64,000 nt of DNA, taken from positions 434,001 to 498,000 of the forward strand of contig JAWUZG010000359.1 of NCBI GenBank assembly GCA_036785705.1. Reading direction: 5' to 3'. The notes under the pieces were generated by a model. That model was not told the DNA's origin. It was given only the letters and a program-made list of their open reading frames with translations, and ran no database searches. This DNA is from Acanthornis magna. Its lineage: Eukaryota; Chordata; Aves; Passeriformes; Acanthizidae. The position numbers and the translations under genes are program-made. Below are positions 35,411-50,514 of the stretch, one piece after another. Position 1 is the stretch's first letter, and each line of letters opens with the position of its first letter.

Positions 35411-37679
35411 GATGTTTATTTTGGCACTGGTAGTTATGGTATGTCTCTGTTAACATAACTGTGATCAATAAATGGACAACAAAGTTCTTTCGCAGGAGCC
35501 ATCCATCTGTTACTTGCTGTTAAGGTATTGATTTGTATTCTGCATGTGCAGCCACATTACCACACAATATACATAATACAAGGGTGCAATTACTGAAACT
35601 AGGAGCTAAACCTTCATTTGTCTCATAGGTGGGGCAAATAAAAATAATGGACTCGTGACATTCATACACAAGCAACATTATTATTTCCAGTTCTCCATTT
35701 TGATGCCAAGGAAAATACATCCACACAAAACACACCTCGCAGTATCTTGAGAACAATAAAAGGTTTCAAAAGTTATGGTATTGTAATAACTCCCCTTTCA
35801 GAAAGCTGATTAGAGAATCTTAAGAGCAAGTCCAGAATTTCAACAACAACAAATCCTCTGCCTCATTTAATGAGATCACTTAATGAAGAGCGCTCAATTA
35901 CTGTTTTATGAAGACATCGTCACGTCCCTTTAATTGCTCTTTCCTATTCTAATTAACCTCTTGAATGCCAATCTAACTTTCTTTCTGGCATGCCCATGAC
36001 TGTGCCTTTTAAGTGCCATCCAGCTGCTGACAGCAGTAGCAGGACATACAGCATACACCCTCCACATGGTGTGAGATCCCTGTGACAAACACCCTTCAGA
36101 TGGCACAGTGTGGGCACCTGCACAGGCCAGCCCTGGCTCTGCCGAGCTACCACACACACACACACTGCTTGGTGAACACCTGTGTGCTTTGCTCTTTGCT
36201 CTCAGCAGACTTTTGTAATTGAACTATTAAATGGAAAGAGTAACAATTCATCACATTAATTAACATATTTTCAAAATCAGTTAGTAACAGGAAGATTCAC
36301 CAAAGATTGTGCACTTTTCTCTTTCCCACAGTGAACTGAAAGTCCTTTCCATTTGACTGAATGCTGATAAATTCTGCAGCCTTTTGCCACTACCAAAGAT
36401 GACCCTTATCCCAAGCTGCCTTTCAGGGATTTTAGCTAATATGTGTGAGGAAGTACTGCAAATCATTCCATACTGGGGAGACAGGATGTATTTTTTTTAA
36501 AAAGGCAAAAATATTATGATAGTTAGGATACAAATAGAAATGCTGAGGTAGAAGTCAGCAAATCTGGATAACTTACAGAATAACAAGTATAAAGCATTTG
36601 TTAATATTTGTTTTCTTCTTTGCAAGATAAACTACGACAAGTTTAAACTACTACTCTACAACACTGTCTTTCTCTGCACTATAACACAGAAATATTGCAG
36701 CAGACATGAAAATGATATGCAGTATATATGCAGTATATCTGTTCCTTTAGTCCCCACTTGAGGCAGGGCAAAGAATGCACCGACATGAGAAAATAATTTA
36801 GTAAAGGGAACTTGCTTCATAACAGAGAGAGACTAAAACATTTGCACTATAATGAGCAAATTGCCCTAAGCAATCCTGGATTAAGCTACATAAAATCAAG
36901 GAGAAGAATAAAGACAGAAAATTAGGAAATCTCTGCATAGGCAGAGGAGCGAAGTAGTCAGGAGGATATAAACAGTCTTGCTGCATATTTAGCTCTTCAC
37001 ATGCCTTCTCTGTTTCTTGTCAAGTGCTCCCATAGCAGGAAGATCTCTGTACTCATAAACACACCACTGACCATAGCTTATCTTCTCGGCAATCAGACTG
37101 CCTTGAACTCAGAGTTAAATTTCTCTAGAAGAAAGTTTACAGGCCACTACATCTCCCTCACATTATCTACCATTTGCGGACAGCTATTTCTTGTAAGAGT
37201 ATATTATCAGTAAGTTACAAAACCAAAGAAAGTAAAAGGGATGACTGAAAAACACAGTAATTTCCTGAAATCTCATTAAAAAACTCGATGTGTTTTAAAG
37301 AGAAGCTACAAAACAGGGTGAAGTCTTAGCTGTAAGTCAACCAGGAACAAGGATCAGGCTTCAATGTCATGTGTCAGTCAATCGTGGGAAGATCAGCTTT
37401 CTCAAATATTGCTTTTGGCCCACCAGAATTTAACTGCATTTAGAGTATCAATTGCCATAAGTAATCAATAAACCAGTTTCCTGAAACAGCAGTTGGACTG
37501 CCTATTTTGTTGTTATGTTCTTGTTTACCCCAAAGATGGACATTTCTCATATGGGAAGCCTCACCAAGCACCTCCTCACTGAGCAAGTTTGTTTTCAAAA
37601 TCAGCCTCTATCAAAGAATGTTCTTGCAGCTCTTATGCCTAAATGAAGATGTCAGCAGTGTCCATTGTCCACCCCCATT
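35411..37679. other. AT-rich non-coding stretch right of the ERV
   Basis: No gene supported. Frames are under 80 codons. There is a short (CA)n near 36150. Confidence 0.55.
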
Positions 37680-37960
37680 GCCTTCTTATCAATAAACCAT
37701 TGCCAGACCACACTTCTGACCGTCCGTAACTCTTCCAAGCATGGCTGTCAGTGGAAGTGGCCCTGGCTGCACTGACAAGAAACACACCCCGGACACAAAC
37801 AGTGGGCTGGATCTAATGGTGGCTTTTTTATACTCCCAGGTGTTTGGAGGGGAGGAGGGTCAGAGTCAGGCAAAAGCAGTGCCTAAGAGCAGTGCAGAGG
37901 CTACAGGGAACTGGGAGTACAACAAAAGGATAAATGCAACAGTACAAAGATAGTACCTGC
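37680..37960 (-). other. Possible LTR fragment
   Basis: On the minus strand a TATA-like AGTATAAAAAAGCC lies near 37835, followed by GC-richer sequence unlike the surrounding DNA. On the plus strand, CAATAAACC lies near 37690. These could be promoter or polyadenylation sites of a decayed LTR. I see no convincing TG...CA ends, so this is weak. Confidence 0.25.
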
Positions 37961-39133
37961 TTGAACATGGGTGCATCTCTCAGACCTTAACATTTAAAGG
38001 CAGACTATTGCTGAAATAGTTGCTGCCCCTAAGACTGAGAGGAACTGCATATCAGAGAGCCCCAGAGCCCTCAGTCATGTGATCAGTTTCTTCCAACTAA
38101 ATTAAAATTCTCCAGGACACATAGCTCAGGATAAGTTGTGAAGAAACCTACTCCCTCTCCTCACAACTTTTATTTTTGAGGCCATGCTGAGTGCTATAGA
38201 CAAATATAATTGATTTAAAACAGCAGAAACACCTTCCTAGTCTCTACGCTAGACTTTGCAGAAACAGCTTTTACTTTTATTCCCTTAAAATAGAAGCTAA
38301 CAACATATGGGCATTTTGTAATATAGGGAATAATGCAACAGACTTAAAAATGGACTGACTGCATAGAACCCACACAAATTACAGCTGCTATCAGAAAGCA
38401 AGTACGCTGTGTAGGCATAGAAAATTTTTCATCTCATAATATCTTTATCATAATGAATATAATATTCCTTTGTTTCTGCTATAAAATGGTCTCATTAAAA
38501 TCCAGACCAACTATTTATGAGAACAAGTCCATCTTTCCCATGACTCCTGGCATTTCAGTTCCTGATTTGCTGCTTTAAATATCTTTGTTTTAAAGTTTTA
38601 TTAATTTCAGAGAATCACTGTCTATCTTACCAAATCACTGACTTCTGTGACATATATTTACACCTGAACGATGAATCAAGACTTCTCCTCTTCAAGAAGA
38701 GAGGGCTTAGCTATATCATTGGTTTATTGTAACAGGTTATTATTCTAATGCTTTTAATGCTCTGAGAGTCTTAATAATAGATGCAATTCCCAGCAGAGCT
38801 TTGCTTTTTTCTTCTACCGTCATTTAAGAATCCTATATAGAAACATAATTTATTTTTCTCACACAGAAATAAACAGGCTGATCCTGATACATGGAAAAAT
38901 CATGTATAATTATTGCTGTGATTAAGGAGTCAATATGTCATGGCTACCTTTTAAGAAATGTATTGTCTCTTCAGTGAAATAAAAACCATGATCATTCTAA
39001 ACACCCTAAAGAAACTGCGGGGGGAGGAGTTGAGCCTGTTTTGAAAGTGCAGAAGTCATCTATATACTGACACATACATTAATGAATGCAAACCCAAATA
39101 TTTTCAGACTTCAGAGAAATCTTCTTCATTTCT

Positions 39134-39193
39134 TTCATGCAAAGTTAAGATAGAAAAAGATGATCTTTTTCATGCAAAGTTAGGACAGAAAAA
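39134..39193 (+). repeat. Imperfect 35-bp local duplication
   Basis: TTCATGCAAAGTTA recurs at 39134 and 39169, each followed by closely similar sequence (AGATAGAAAAA and GGACAGAAAAA). Confidence 0.7.
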
Positions 39194-42100
39194 TATGAAT
39201 CTTGTGCCAAGTTTGATATTGAATGTGTTTAACTTCACATAAATGCAGCACTTGGTTTTAAGTGTGCAGTTTCACAGCTCAGCAAGATTTCTTTGCTCTT
39301 AGTGACAGCGGAAAACAATGGATGTCACACTATACCAAAACTTTCAGGTTTAAGACAATGCTCTGCCAACTTCCAAACTACATTAGAACAATCCACAGAG
39401 ACATTTGAAGAAGGAAATATGGAAAACCAGAATGAAACCGGGCAAATAGCACACAGAACCAAAAATCATGCCAAAGCATTCAAATAATGAACTTCTAGTA
39501 TCTCCTCTGTATTGGAGAGGTAGACTGGATTGAATGTTCATCCCTATATTATATTTCACAATCATGAACTTGGGTAGGGGCCATGCAAAAAATTTAAAAA
39601 GTTTCAGTAAAACTTTATAAAATGCCTTTTAAGACTTTCTATAAACTCTCCCAGGACAAACCCAGATGCCTTTCACCTGCTGCCCCAGTGTAAAAAACTC
39701 AGTGGAAGGCATGCAAACCTCACCAGAAAGTCTGGGCACTTGGTCACAGTGTTATTCTAAGATAGAAGGAAATTTGAAAGCTACTTGTCTCCACTTTTTC
39801 CTCCAATCCTAAAATGTCAGCAGGATTTATGAAGGAAACATTACTTAATAAAGGAAGACTTGCTTCTTTTCAAACTTTTATGGAAATGACATTGCAAAAC
39901 ATATTTAGCATCCAACCATGAACAATGAGTTCAACATCAAATAACCATAGTGCGTAGCACAATTTACACTTACAAAGCCTTCAAGTTCTTCCAGAACAGC
40001 AGCAGTGCAGGGAAGATTCTCATCTGTAATTTCAGAAATTAATCAAATGCATCAAGCCTACACCACTCACTCCCTTGAAAGATGCTCTTAACAAACTGAA
40101 TTGCTTGCTTTTATTGTGACCGGACAGAAATTGAAGCATTTTGTTTAGATTTCCCCAAAATAAATCCAAATATTTCAGCAAAAGCAGGTGGGTTCCCACG
40201 TGATAACTTGATTTTAATAGAATTTCCTTTTCCTTTGTAGATATACTGGGAGAAGGCTGCAAATAAAATACAAATTTCACAATCACTGGAAGTGTAAAAG
40301 CTGACTGGATAATTCACTCAGTTATTAAGAAACAATATTGATGAATGGGAACCCAAGTCTAAAAATTAACAATGCATGTAAGAAAACAACAAAAATGCTG
40401 CTCTTTTCAGTAATGCAAATATGAAGTAATGAATGCATACAACTAAAAGGAACAGAAACTGCTCCCTCAGCAAGACACGTTGCATATGAGAGGGAGGGCT
40501 CAGGTTAAGCTTGGTTCCAGAATTCTGATCTCTCTTGGGCTTACATAAGGGACAAAAGTAAGATATCAACAAGCAACGCCATTTCTCCTAACTCAGCCAC
40601 AATAAACAGAGAAAGGGGGTGGCAGCCCTGACTGTGATCTTGCCAAGTCATATCCAAAGGACTCTAGGAGAAGTTGAGTGTTGGCCTGATCGTCCCAATA
40701 ATTTAAAATTTAAAAAAAAAATAAATTGTAAAGCTCATATGCTAGCACCTTGGGCATCTTCTGGCATATCTTCTTTCTCACTCATGTTTTGTCTGAAGTA
40801 AATTCTATTTAATCTTGTCATAAAAATAACAGGAATTTAAAGCACTATGTTTATTTGCAAGTACTTTTGGTAGCACTAAATTCCAGAGGCTTTTCTCTGG
40901 GACAAGGCTTTTCCTCGAGGCACCTGTTGGCAGAGGGGGAAGCAAATGTCAAGCATACCTGCAGGCACTTCATGCAGGATCCTGGCAGGCATTCTGCTAC
41001 CAATCCAGCTGACTACAGTAGCTCCCATGACTGGGTACACCTTCCTCTGAAATACTTGCTTGCAATTTTGTTCCCCTGCCAACTTGTTAAAAAAACATCC
41101 AAAGCTAATCAAATGTTTTTGTTTGGTTTTGGCTGCTTCCTTATCAAAACTTTACAAAACTTTAATCTCAGCCTCATGAGCCCTGCAGCTGTAAATTAAT
41201 TGAATAAAATTTACAAACATTATGCATTGATAAAGCACTTCCAAGACTTTTCCCTATTCAGTTGACTTAGCTGCTTGGCATGACAGTTTTGCTTGACATG
41301 AGTTCAGAGCCTCTGGAAACCTTCCTAATCCCACTCTCCAGGCCTTGTGCCTATTCATGGAACCATGTCAACCCAACTCCAGAAAATTAATAAATCTTAA
41401 ATGGTTTTAAGCCCTCAGAATCATCCCTTGGTACACATTCCACCTTTATATTGCAAGCATCTTGTTGCACAGAATAACTCTTATTTGAAAGACCTAAGAA
41501 GAAACCAGTCTAGTCCCCAAAGTTATTAACATTTAATAAAATATCTCACTTAAGATTATTGTGGGTTGAAGCATAATTGCATTTGCTACCATCATTCTGA
41601 AGTCATCTGTTTATCTTTCAGTGCAATATTTCGATATCAGTGTTCAAACTAAATATTTTCAATAGAATCACTGGATGATTCCTTTTATACTAAAGAACAA
41701 AAAATCTCTTCTGTCCATATAGCAATCCATAAAGACCCTCATCCTCCCCATTTCAGCTAATATTTTTGATTAGACCACAAAGCACAACTATTCTGACACA
41801 TTATACTGGTACCAAAATAAGATGATTTCTTACATTCTCTGCAGGAGTAGAAGTAAAAACTATACATATTTTATGAAATATTGGGCTGCATGGTAAAGGA
41901 GTTTTCTTAAATGTTTATCTGTTTAGTATTTTTAAACCAACTTTTAAATAATAATCTGTTGGAACTACAATAGTCTTTATGCTTAAAATAAAAATGAAAG
42001 TCCAAGCAACATCTCTGAGTCATACTTATTGGAGCTCACAGGCAAAGCACATGGAAGCAAATATCCAGGCTGTAAAGAAGTTTTTACATAAAGACATGAA

Positions 42101-45100
42101 ATAAAATGGAGGTCTATATTGACCTATAATACATATGTAAATAGCTCAGTGAAGTTTTGATAGGGATTAATTAATCCAAATAACTTTATATCATCCCAAG
42201 ATTCCTTTAATTTCTATTTGTGTGGGCATTTAACTAAAAAAACCATGATGCTAAAATGATTACAAAACCCACAAGTAGTACTCTTTTAAGAGTCAAAAAG
42301 TTTGTGAAAAGTATTGGGTACTTAAGGAAGGGAGGACCAGCTGTTGCCAATACTGATATATCAGAAGAAAGTTTCAAAAAACTTCATGCATGCAACAGAA
42401 GAGTGTGATTCAAAACAAAGTCCATAACATAAAATACTGGAATCTGTTCAGTCATGTAAGAGATGGAGAGAATACAAAATGTTGTTCATGTTTTGGCAGA
42501 CTGATCATTTTAACAGAATCAGATCATCATTTGCATCAGACCCCTAAATCTACAGATGTGATGATGTCATGAAACTCCAAGAAAAATGTGTAAATATATT
42601 TCAGAAGTCAGATCAGAGCTATTGAATGACACAAAGAAACATGGAAGAACAATGTTTTTTAGCTCATCTTACACATAATTCAGTCAAGCGCTACAACTGG
42701 CTAATATTTCGTGGGCAATATTTAAGCAATAAAAACCAAAGTAAATTGGGGACCAAAAGAAAAAGCATTTTCAAAGGCATAGAATACTTTCAGTGCCCTT
42801 TCCCCACATCAGGAAAACAGAATCTGGGCACATTACTACCATTTTTCCCTTGAAAAGCTCCCACATGAATCAGCTGTGCCCTTAAGACCAAGTATTTGAA
42901 ATGCCTTAGACTAATTTTAGGAAGGAAAAAAATTCTAATATACTGTTACAATAACGCCCTTGGAGAGAATGACCACATGGGACACACAGTGTCACTGAAC
43001 AAGGGACACCAGTGCCAGGGAAGAATATTGCACCAGTGTTACTCAGCTGATCCCTGGAAAAATAAAGGAAGCCTCACCAAATAAGGAGAAGAAGAAAAAA
43101 AATTGAAAATGGGTGCATTTTCAAAACTCAGGACTATTTAAGTTGGTTTCATGTACAAACCCAAACTTTTTAGCTGTGCCTTCTAGTTAGAAAAATATTA
43201 ACCATGTGCCTAGTATTTTATTTATACAGTTCTAATCTTTATCTATCATGACACAGTCAAGTAGCTAAATCCAACTTAACCAACACTTACTGCATTAAGG
43301 AAGCCAAAATACAAGTTTCTTCCTCTTCATAGTAATTGGGGAAAATTTTAGGTAATGCCAGAAATTTTTGCCTTTAATATTATTTATTTAATGTTACTGA
43401 AATTTCTAGAACTTTGAGGGTATGAAGGCATTTTATACAAAGATTATCTGTACTTGTAGGCGGGGCACTGATGGAGGTCAGGGTAGTCTAGGTAATGATA
43501 AATCCTAAAACCTTGATATGAATTATATCTGAAGCACAGTGAGGAACCACAAGCAGTAAGACAGGTTTTTAAAAGCTCATTATTTTGAGCCTATGTTTTC
43601 CTTTGAACCAATCCTTCAAAAAGGGTTCTGCTCTATTGCGTATCCCCTCAGAATCATTTGAAGAGCAATCCTTTTCATTTTCTCATCACCCAGGCATCCA
43701 ATCCTAATTCCTCACACCAGCATTTCAACTGGTGGCAGTCAAGAAGGTAGGCAAGTTTATAAAACACCTGAAGTGAAGAGCAGGAACTCTGTTGTCACTT
43801 CCATGTGAGTGCTGGGGAAAATACTGAGGCAGGCTATGTATTTAATATCTTTTATTTTCATCTCTTTACAAGTCACATGACATACTCAAAATTCCGGCCA
43901 AATCAACCTCTTATACCTAATATCACGGTCTGTATACCATGTTATATTAGCTAGTTGGCAGGTTCTGTTGCTCATTTATCAAGATGTTTAGGAATTAAGG
44001 GATGAATCTCTTTCTGTTTTCCTCTTAGTGATACCGGTAAGCTCTGAATATGCTGGAAGAAAGGAGCTCCAAACCAGATAAATTATATGGTTGCTTCAGT
44101 ACACATAAATAGCAGAAAGGACTGCAAGCCTAAGAATTCATAAAGCCTGTGAGAGATGCAGAAGACCTCTGTTAAGTACAGCTAACAGCTGATATATTAA
44201 TGATTTAGTTTTTTTAATGAAGACTGGTTTTTAAATATAGTGATGGTCCTATATAATTAACATGAAACTCAGGGCAACACTAAAGCTCACAAAATAGATG
44301 GATATGTTAAATAATCAGCAGATATCCCACTTCATCAGAATAAATTAACTTTGAAAGAAACGCGATTAAAAAATTAAATCGTAGAAATTATAAAGTACAT
44401 GGTTTCGCCCACTGTGAAAACTCTCAGACCATAATAATTGCATTTTTTCAATACATGTTCTTATCTAAGTCTTCTCAGATGTTTTATCATTACTGTTCAT
44501 TATTTACAGCATATGACTGCCCCTTTGTAAAAGAGTAATGATTTGGAGGATTTTGCCATAGGTAACAAGCTTTTCTGGAAGAGAAGATACTCCTCATTTT
44601 CTCCTAGTTTCTCTTTATTCACAACATGTGCACAAACTGAAATAATATAAAGAGGATGCTGCAAAGAGTTGCCAAACAACACAAGGACAATTCCAATAGC
44701 AGCCCGGATGAAATCACTTGGTCCAGGCAGGTGGTCAGAAACTACTGTTTCAGCTTGTGATATTTCATTCCAACTCAGCAAAGTGCCTTCCTGCACCATT
44801 TGCTCTACCTCCACATGGCCCTGCCTCAAAGATATGTCCCAGTAGGAACACTAACTCGAAACACAGCAGGCATTTTCCTTTCTCCCTGTTCCAGTTTTGC
44901 TGCCTTGTTCTGAGGACAGAACATATAACATAGGGCTAAAATGGCACATTTTAAAAATATTTCAGAAGATAATGATGCAGTGGTAAAGCGGAGACCTTGC
45001 TCTTCAAGTAGAGTCTTAAATGTGATAAGCCAAATGAGTTAGAAATATAATCACCCTGTGCTGCTCTGGGGGGAGACTAAGAGCGGAGCTGGTGAGCCAG

Positions 45101-46818
45101 GAGCATGTGTAGACACAGGGATTCAGCTAGAAAATGGGCAGTGATGGCTGTATAACTCATGGGTGAGTCTGAAAGCTTTTCAGATGATCAGAAAGTGAGC
45201 ACTGCAATGATAAGAGTGCAAAATTTCATCTAATGATGGATAGGTTTTCTCTGAATTATTCGGAGGTGATGCACCAAAATTGCTATATGTAAGTGGATGC
45301 CCTTGGAGGCATTTCCCACATGAAATAGAGACATAAAGCATTTAACTCACGTAAGTATGAAAGAAGAGGTAAAATTACACTAAAGCTGAAGACCAGATTA
45401 TAAAATTTTTTTAAGAAGGAAAGAAATTAAATTAGAATGGCTTAGTTTTTTAGCTGCCTGAAGAGAAGAACAAATAAAAGAGAAAACAGATGAATATACT
45501 TAAAGCAGCACTATAAGTGCTGAGTATCTCCAGTCATGCAAGTCAATCTGTGCTCTGACCTTCAGAGGGTGAGCACCAATTCCCCAGCTTCACCTCTGCA
45601 CCATTAGAAATTGTGCTGCAGGTACCTAATTTGTGTTTAAGTCACCATCTTTTGGCCATCCAAGCATCACAAAGAGATCAGGCCTTCAAAGAGTAAAAAA
45701 ATAACATTCACTCCAGCTTTTAAAATGACTTATCAGTGAAATAAAGACACAGACAGTTTCAAATAACTAAACCAGAAATGAGATCTGTCTTTGCAATGAC
45801 TAGGGAGCAAGGGGACAGATTGCCTATATCCATCCCAAAGTGTCTTCATCCATTGCACAACAGACTATTTGTGAAGCTAATATCATCAACAGTGTCTTCT
45901 ATTCAGTTAAAAATCAAGTAAGAAAGGCAACACACTATTAGAAAACTGTAAATACTGCCCGAGGGTTTGCGTATGTAAGGATCAAGGTCTTTTGCAATTC
46001 TGCTGACGGATTATCACCCATTTAGTTATTGAGGTCTGTACAAATTATGGAGAGACATGCAAATGTAATTAGGAAGGCTAGTCTTTTAATGAACTAACAA
46101 GAAGTGCTATAGGTAGTTAGATACTTAATCATTGCTACCAGCAACACTAGAAGCTTTCTCATTAAAAAGTTAGTTTGCGAAGACAATTTTTTTCAGGTGA
46201 TGAAAAATGCATGTAGAAACTTAATACAAGTTAAATTATGATTTCTGCTCATTCTAGGCTTTCCCTTTATGCCAGAAAAATAGTAAGCAGTGTTCTGTTT
46301 CATTAGTCCCTTGGATGTGAAGGTAGCATGAAGTCATGGCTTCCCACCAACATACAGGAACAGGGAGAGTAGTGTAGTATAAATTAACACAAAGGGCCAG
46401 ACAAAATCACACTAGAGTCCATGGAAGAAGAAAAGCGTACATGTGACAAGACCACTGTCCATCTTCCAAAGTTCAAGCTGTAGTCAAACAGATGGGAATG
46501 TTACTTTTCACACAGCCCACTTATGAGACGTAGTATTCACCATGTTAAACCTTGCTAGAGCAACCTTGCCAGAGCAGGTAAAAATAAATTAATTTGGCTG
46601 TAGAGGTGCCATCCCAATTCTTTGGGACTTTATTCACTCAAGGCTGCACACTTATGTGTGGGAGAAAACTTTCTTGAGAGCAAGGGCTTAATGGCAGCAG
46701 TGCGATAGAAACTGAACTGCTCCCATCAGACCACAGCAGCACTTAACAAGAATCCAGGAACCAACGAGTGTGCTGCAGGCTGTACAATGGCACCTGTTTC
46801 ATACAACTCTTTGAACAA

Positions 46819-46849
46819 TTATTTTTTTTTCTTTTCTTTTCTTTTTTTG
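46819..46849 (+). repeat. T-rich (CTTTT)n tract
   Basis: T runs split by single C at 5-bp spacing. Confidence 0.8.
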
Positions 46850-49800
46850 TAAGACAAAGGTATTGAAATCATCAAATCATTCTGCAATGTTATTGAAGCA
46901 AACCCAACCTTGTCTCAGCACATTAATGGGTTCAAATAAGCAAAGTTCAGTGATATTTCCAAAACATAATTGACATAACTGTGGAATTCCACTGTTGAAG
47001 TAGTAGGAATTAGATAGTAAATGTTACTATCTCAGGCTATTGATTTGTTACCTGTACATTGAACTAGGTCATGACTGAATGAAAGGCCACTGTGAACCTG
47101 ATGATGTTAGGATCTAGCATACAGCAGAACAAAAGGTTAGGTGAATTTAGACATTTTATCTCCTTCTAGAGGAACTTAATCTTCTAACTTCTGAAAATAA
47201 CCCCAAACCCACACATATTACTGATTTAACAACTTACAGAGTTTTCAGTAAAATCATAGTTGGAACTAAAATTTGATCCTTAGATGAAACAAAAGAGAGA
47301 AAAGACAGCTCTTAAAATAGTTACTAGAAAAATTCTGAAGTATCCTTTTACTACTAATGTTATGTATACATTGTACCAATTACTTACAGGAGATGACAGG
47401 TATTAAAAATACATTTCAAACCTACACTGCATTTAACAGAATTTGAAATTCCTAAATTGATACAGCAAGTCATTTTATTTGCTAGTAATCCATAAATTAA
47501 CCATGGCTTAAAAAAGTCTGCCTTAAGTAATCACGAGTACTAATATGACATCATTTGCAATAAAAATCCTGCATTATTGTGAACTTACTAACCTACCTAA
47601 AACCGAGTGTGCAAATCCTAGCATTATGAATGTTATTGGCAAAAGGTCTATTGAATTTAACAGCATCAAGGTTTGAGCCAGCACTTTTCTAGATTCAGAA
47701 ATGTTTAATATAATAGAAATTCTGAAACTCTGGAAGGACCCTAAAACCAACTTGAATACAGTAAAAGTCAGTTTTCAATTCAAATTAGACTGTGTTAGGA
47801 AAATTCAACAGAGAGAAGAAAAGAGCATATCTTTGTCTTTTTTACATAATTAAAACCTCTAAATTGAAAACTGAATTGAAAATGAGAGCAGAAAATAAAG
47901 GCAATGATTAAATATTCACTGCATGTAAAGAGAAGCCCTTTAAATAAAGCTTTCATAGAGCAGCTGAGCTGATATCCTCTACTAAATTATGTTGCTGTTA
48001 TTCATAAGTGGTTTTGACAAGAGTCAAGTAGATGCAATAAAATAAAGTAGCATCATCAAATTTAAAAATAATAATAATAAAAAACCTTGGTAATTAATAC
48101 AGCTCCACGTGACATTTAAAAAAAAAGCCAACAAAAGTGGGGGAAAATCCTAGTACAGCTGTGAAGAAGTTAGAAAATACCATGTACTGAACTTCCCACA
48201 CTGACACCCAGATCCAGTTACCGTCCTATATTATCCTTCGGTCATGGCAGCAGCAACCAGCTCACATCTCTGGTAAAGGAAGACAAATGTAATCTGAGCA
48301 GGGAGATTCCCACTTTGAGCCTGGGACAATGTAATTGCCAACAGAGGACCCAAAGGGTGACTATACCTTGGAAGTTGTGCAACTTGCACCAAAGAAGGGG
48401 CAAACCTAAGCCAGAGGACAAGCTACCTTTCCACCCGGGACCTTTCACATTACAATGAGGACATGGAAGAATTGCCTACGTGCCTGTAAACAAAATGACA
48501 GATTTCCAGCTTCTTAGTCAGCTGTAAGCTTCATGAAGTATTTCCTTGAACTATTTCCATTACTGAGCAGTAACTGATGTCCAGAAACTACATTAGATGC
48601 CTCTAATCAACTGATACAATCGTTATGTCTATTCTACTAATGGTGCCTCAGATCAAATCCTCATAGCACTGCGAAAAGATAAGGAAAGAAATGGGAAGTT
48701 GTTCCCAGGAAACACAGGATTAATTCAGAGCAGTTTGAACACACCCTAACACAGCAGTATTGGCTGCCTCTCACATAAGGCAAAAGAGGATGTTCAGCCT
48801 AAAAATATCCTTTGGAAGAAGAATCAGAAGAATTCCCCAAAAATCAAGATTTTTACATATACAGGGAAAAAAAATGGATTCACTCCCCCATACTAATTAC
48901 AGTAATATACATACACCCCTTGCTATATTCTATTTATTTTTTTTAAATCACTTTCAAGGGGGAAGTAGAAGTACTTTGAATCTTTCTTGATAAAGAAATA
49001 AAGAAATACTAGCTCGGAATCAAGCAGAAAGATCTTTTCCAGTTAGATAAAGAAGCTGGTGGAGCAACCATTGTCATGAGGATTGCTTTTTATTGTTCAT
49101 TTCCAGGCAGTGAAATCTGTGGCTAATGGGGCTGCCCCACAACAGCTGCTAATACTCTAGAGACACTTTTTGATATTCCAGCACACTATTGCAGTACTGA
49201 GAGAAGTGCAGGTAAAAGCAGGACACTGCCAGGCAAACACACTTACCTGCACAACCCCTATAAACTATCCAGAGCAGGCACACATTAAGGACATTTACTT
49301 CTGAGGTTGATAAAACTTGTTTTACAGTACACCAGAGTCAGTAAAGGAAATTACTACCAACGACATTAGAAATGGACTGCCTTTTGTACTCAGTAATACT
49401 TTTTACAGTTTATGTCATGACCTAAAGCCCTAAAATTTTAACATACCATCAAGTGCCTTTTTAATGGTCTTTATAATCAGTCTTGTGGGACCAGGAAAGA
49501 TGCAAATTGTAAACGGCACGTAACATTGGGCACATGCATTCATAAATATGTTTTACCCAATATCGCATTATTTGATTTCTCCAGACTAAAATAAATTAAG
49601 AGCAGGATTCAGATTTGAAAACAATGTACCTGTATAACACCAGGAAGTCTAATAGCTGTCCCTTCATATGCCTTTACCTAGCCAGAGCCAAAAGGAGGAT
49701 GGGAAGTATGAAGCACAGAGGTTATAGAAATATTAAGAAGCACAAAGGTGCTCCTGTAATGCCACAGGTAAGATAGGGCAAGTTTCAGATTGAACAGTAG

Positions 49801-50015
49801 TATAAATACAAGAGGGAACAAAGTAGCAGGACACATTGTTTCCATGCTTCAAGCCCATTATGCTGCTATCATATCCCCTAGTAACAAGTTCTGAATCTCT
49901 AGGTCACTAAACCTCTCCTCACAGGTCAGACTCACAGTGCCCATGGAGGCAGAGCTGTCCTCTCTCATGCCAAGGGGTTGATCTGGGTCTCAGTACCAAC
50001 ACACCGATGTAACAG

Positions 50016-50495
50016 GTGATGACTTTAGACCTCTTCTTCCATCTGGGTTACCAGCAGGAGGCAAAGCTTGTGTTCCCTGTCCACATACAGGCTTGGCCTT
50101 CACAGAGCTGGCAGAGGCTGCAGCTGCTGCAATTATTTCGCAGCACTGTGACAAAAGCACTGGATGCCATAAGGATCGCTATTGTGGCTGTGACAAGAAT
50201 CCCTGCAGCTGTGACAAAGATCACTGTGGTGTCCTGCTGCATGCATGCTGGCAGAATCCACAGTGAAGCTCAGCGACACTTGCTCTGTAATCCCTATGAC
50301 ACAGACATTTATCCAGAAGGAGTTTTCCTAGCAAATCTAGAAGGCTCAGAGGATCAGGGATTTCCCTCTGAGGTCCAGCAGCTAACATCTCTAAGTTGGG
50401 TTACAACCCCACCATGCTGTGACTGCCAAAGTAAAAATATTAATGAGGTCAAAGTTATTCTGATGGAAGAAGGGCAGCAAGATTTTTTTCCATGA
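50016..50495 (+). other. Unassigned 159-codon open frame beside CR1
   Basis: The longest open frame outside the ERV. The first codon is GTG, then ATG. I recognise no domain. It includes three imperfect copies of a GCTGTGACAA-like motif between about 50140 and 50225, which makes the protein repetitive in Ala/Val/Thr. It ends just before the CR1 copy begins but does not read like CR1 ORF2. Chance, an old repeat, or an exon are all possible, and I do not call it a gene. Confidence 0.25.
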
Positions 50496-50514
50496 GGTCA
50501 AGATGGCTTTAGGG

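Larger units (their letters stand above)
37961..50015. other. Long AT-rich non-coding stretch
   Basis: About 12 kb with no supportable gene, RNA gene or recognised mobile element. Frames are under 115 codons on both strands. Small repeats inside it (39134-39193, 46819-46849) are listed separately. Old repeats too diverged to recognise by eye are likely. Confidence 0.5.

Noticed and set aside
44970..45040. AGTGGTAAAG-containing segment as a tRNA fragment
   Set aside because: No matching acceptor, anticodon or T-arm arrangement could be found.
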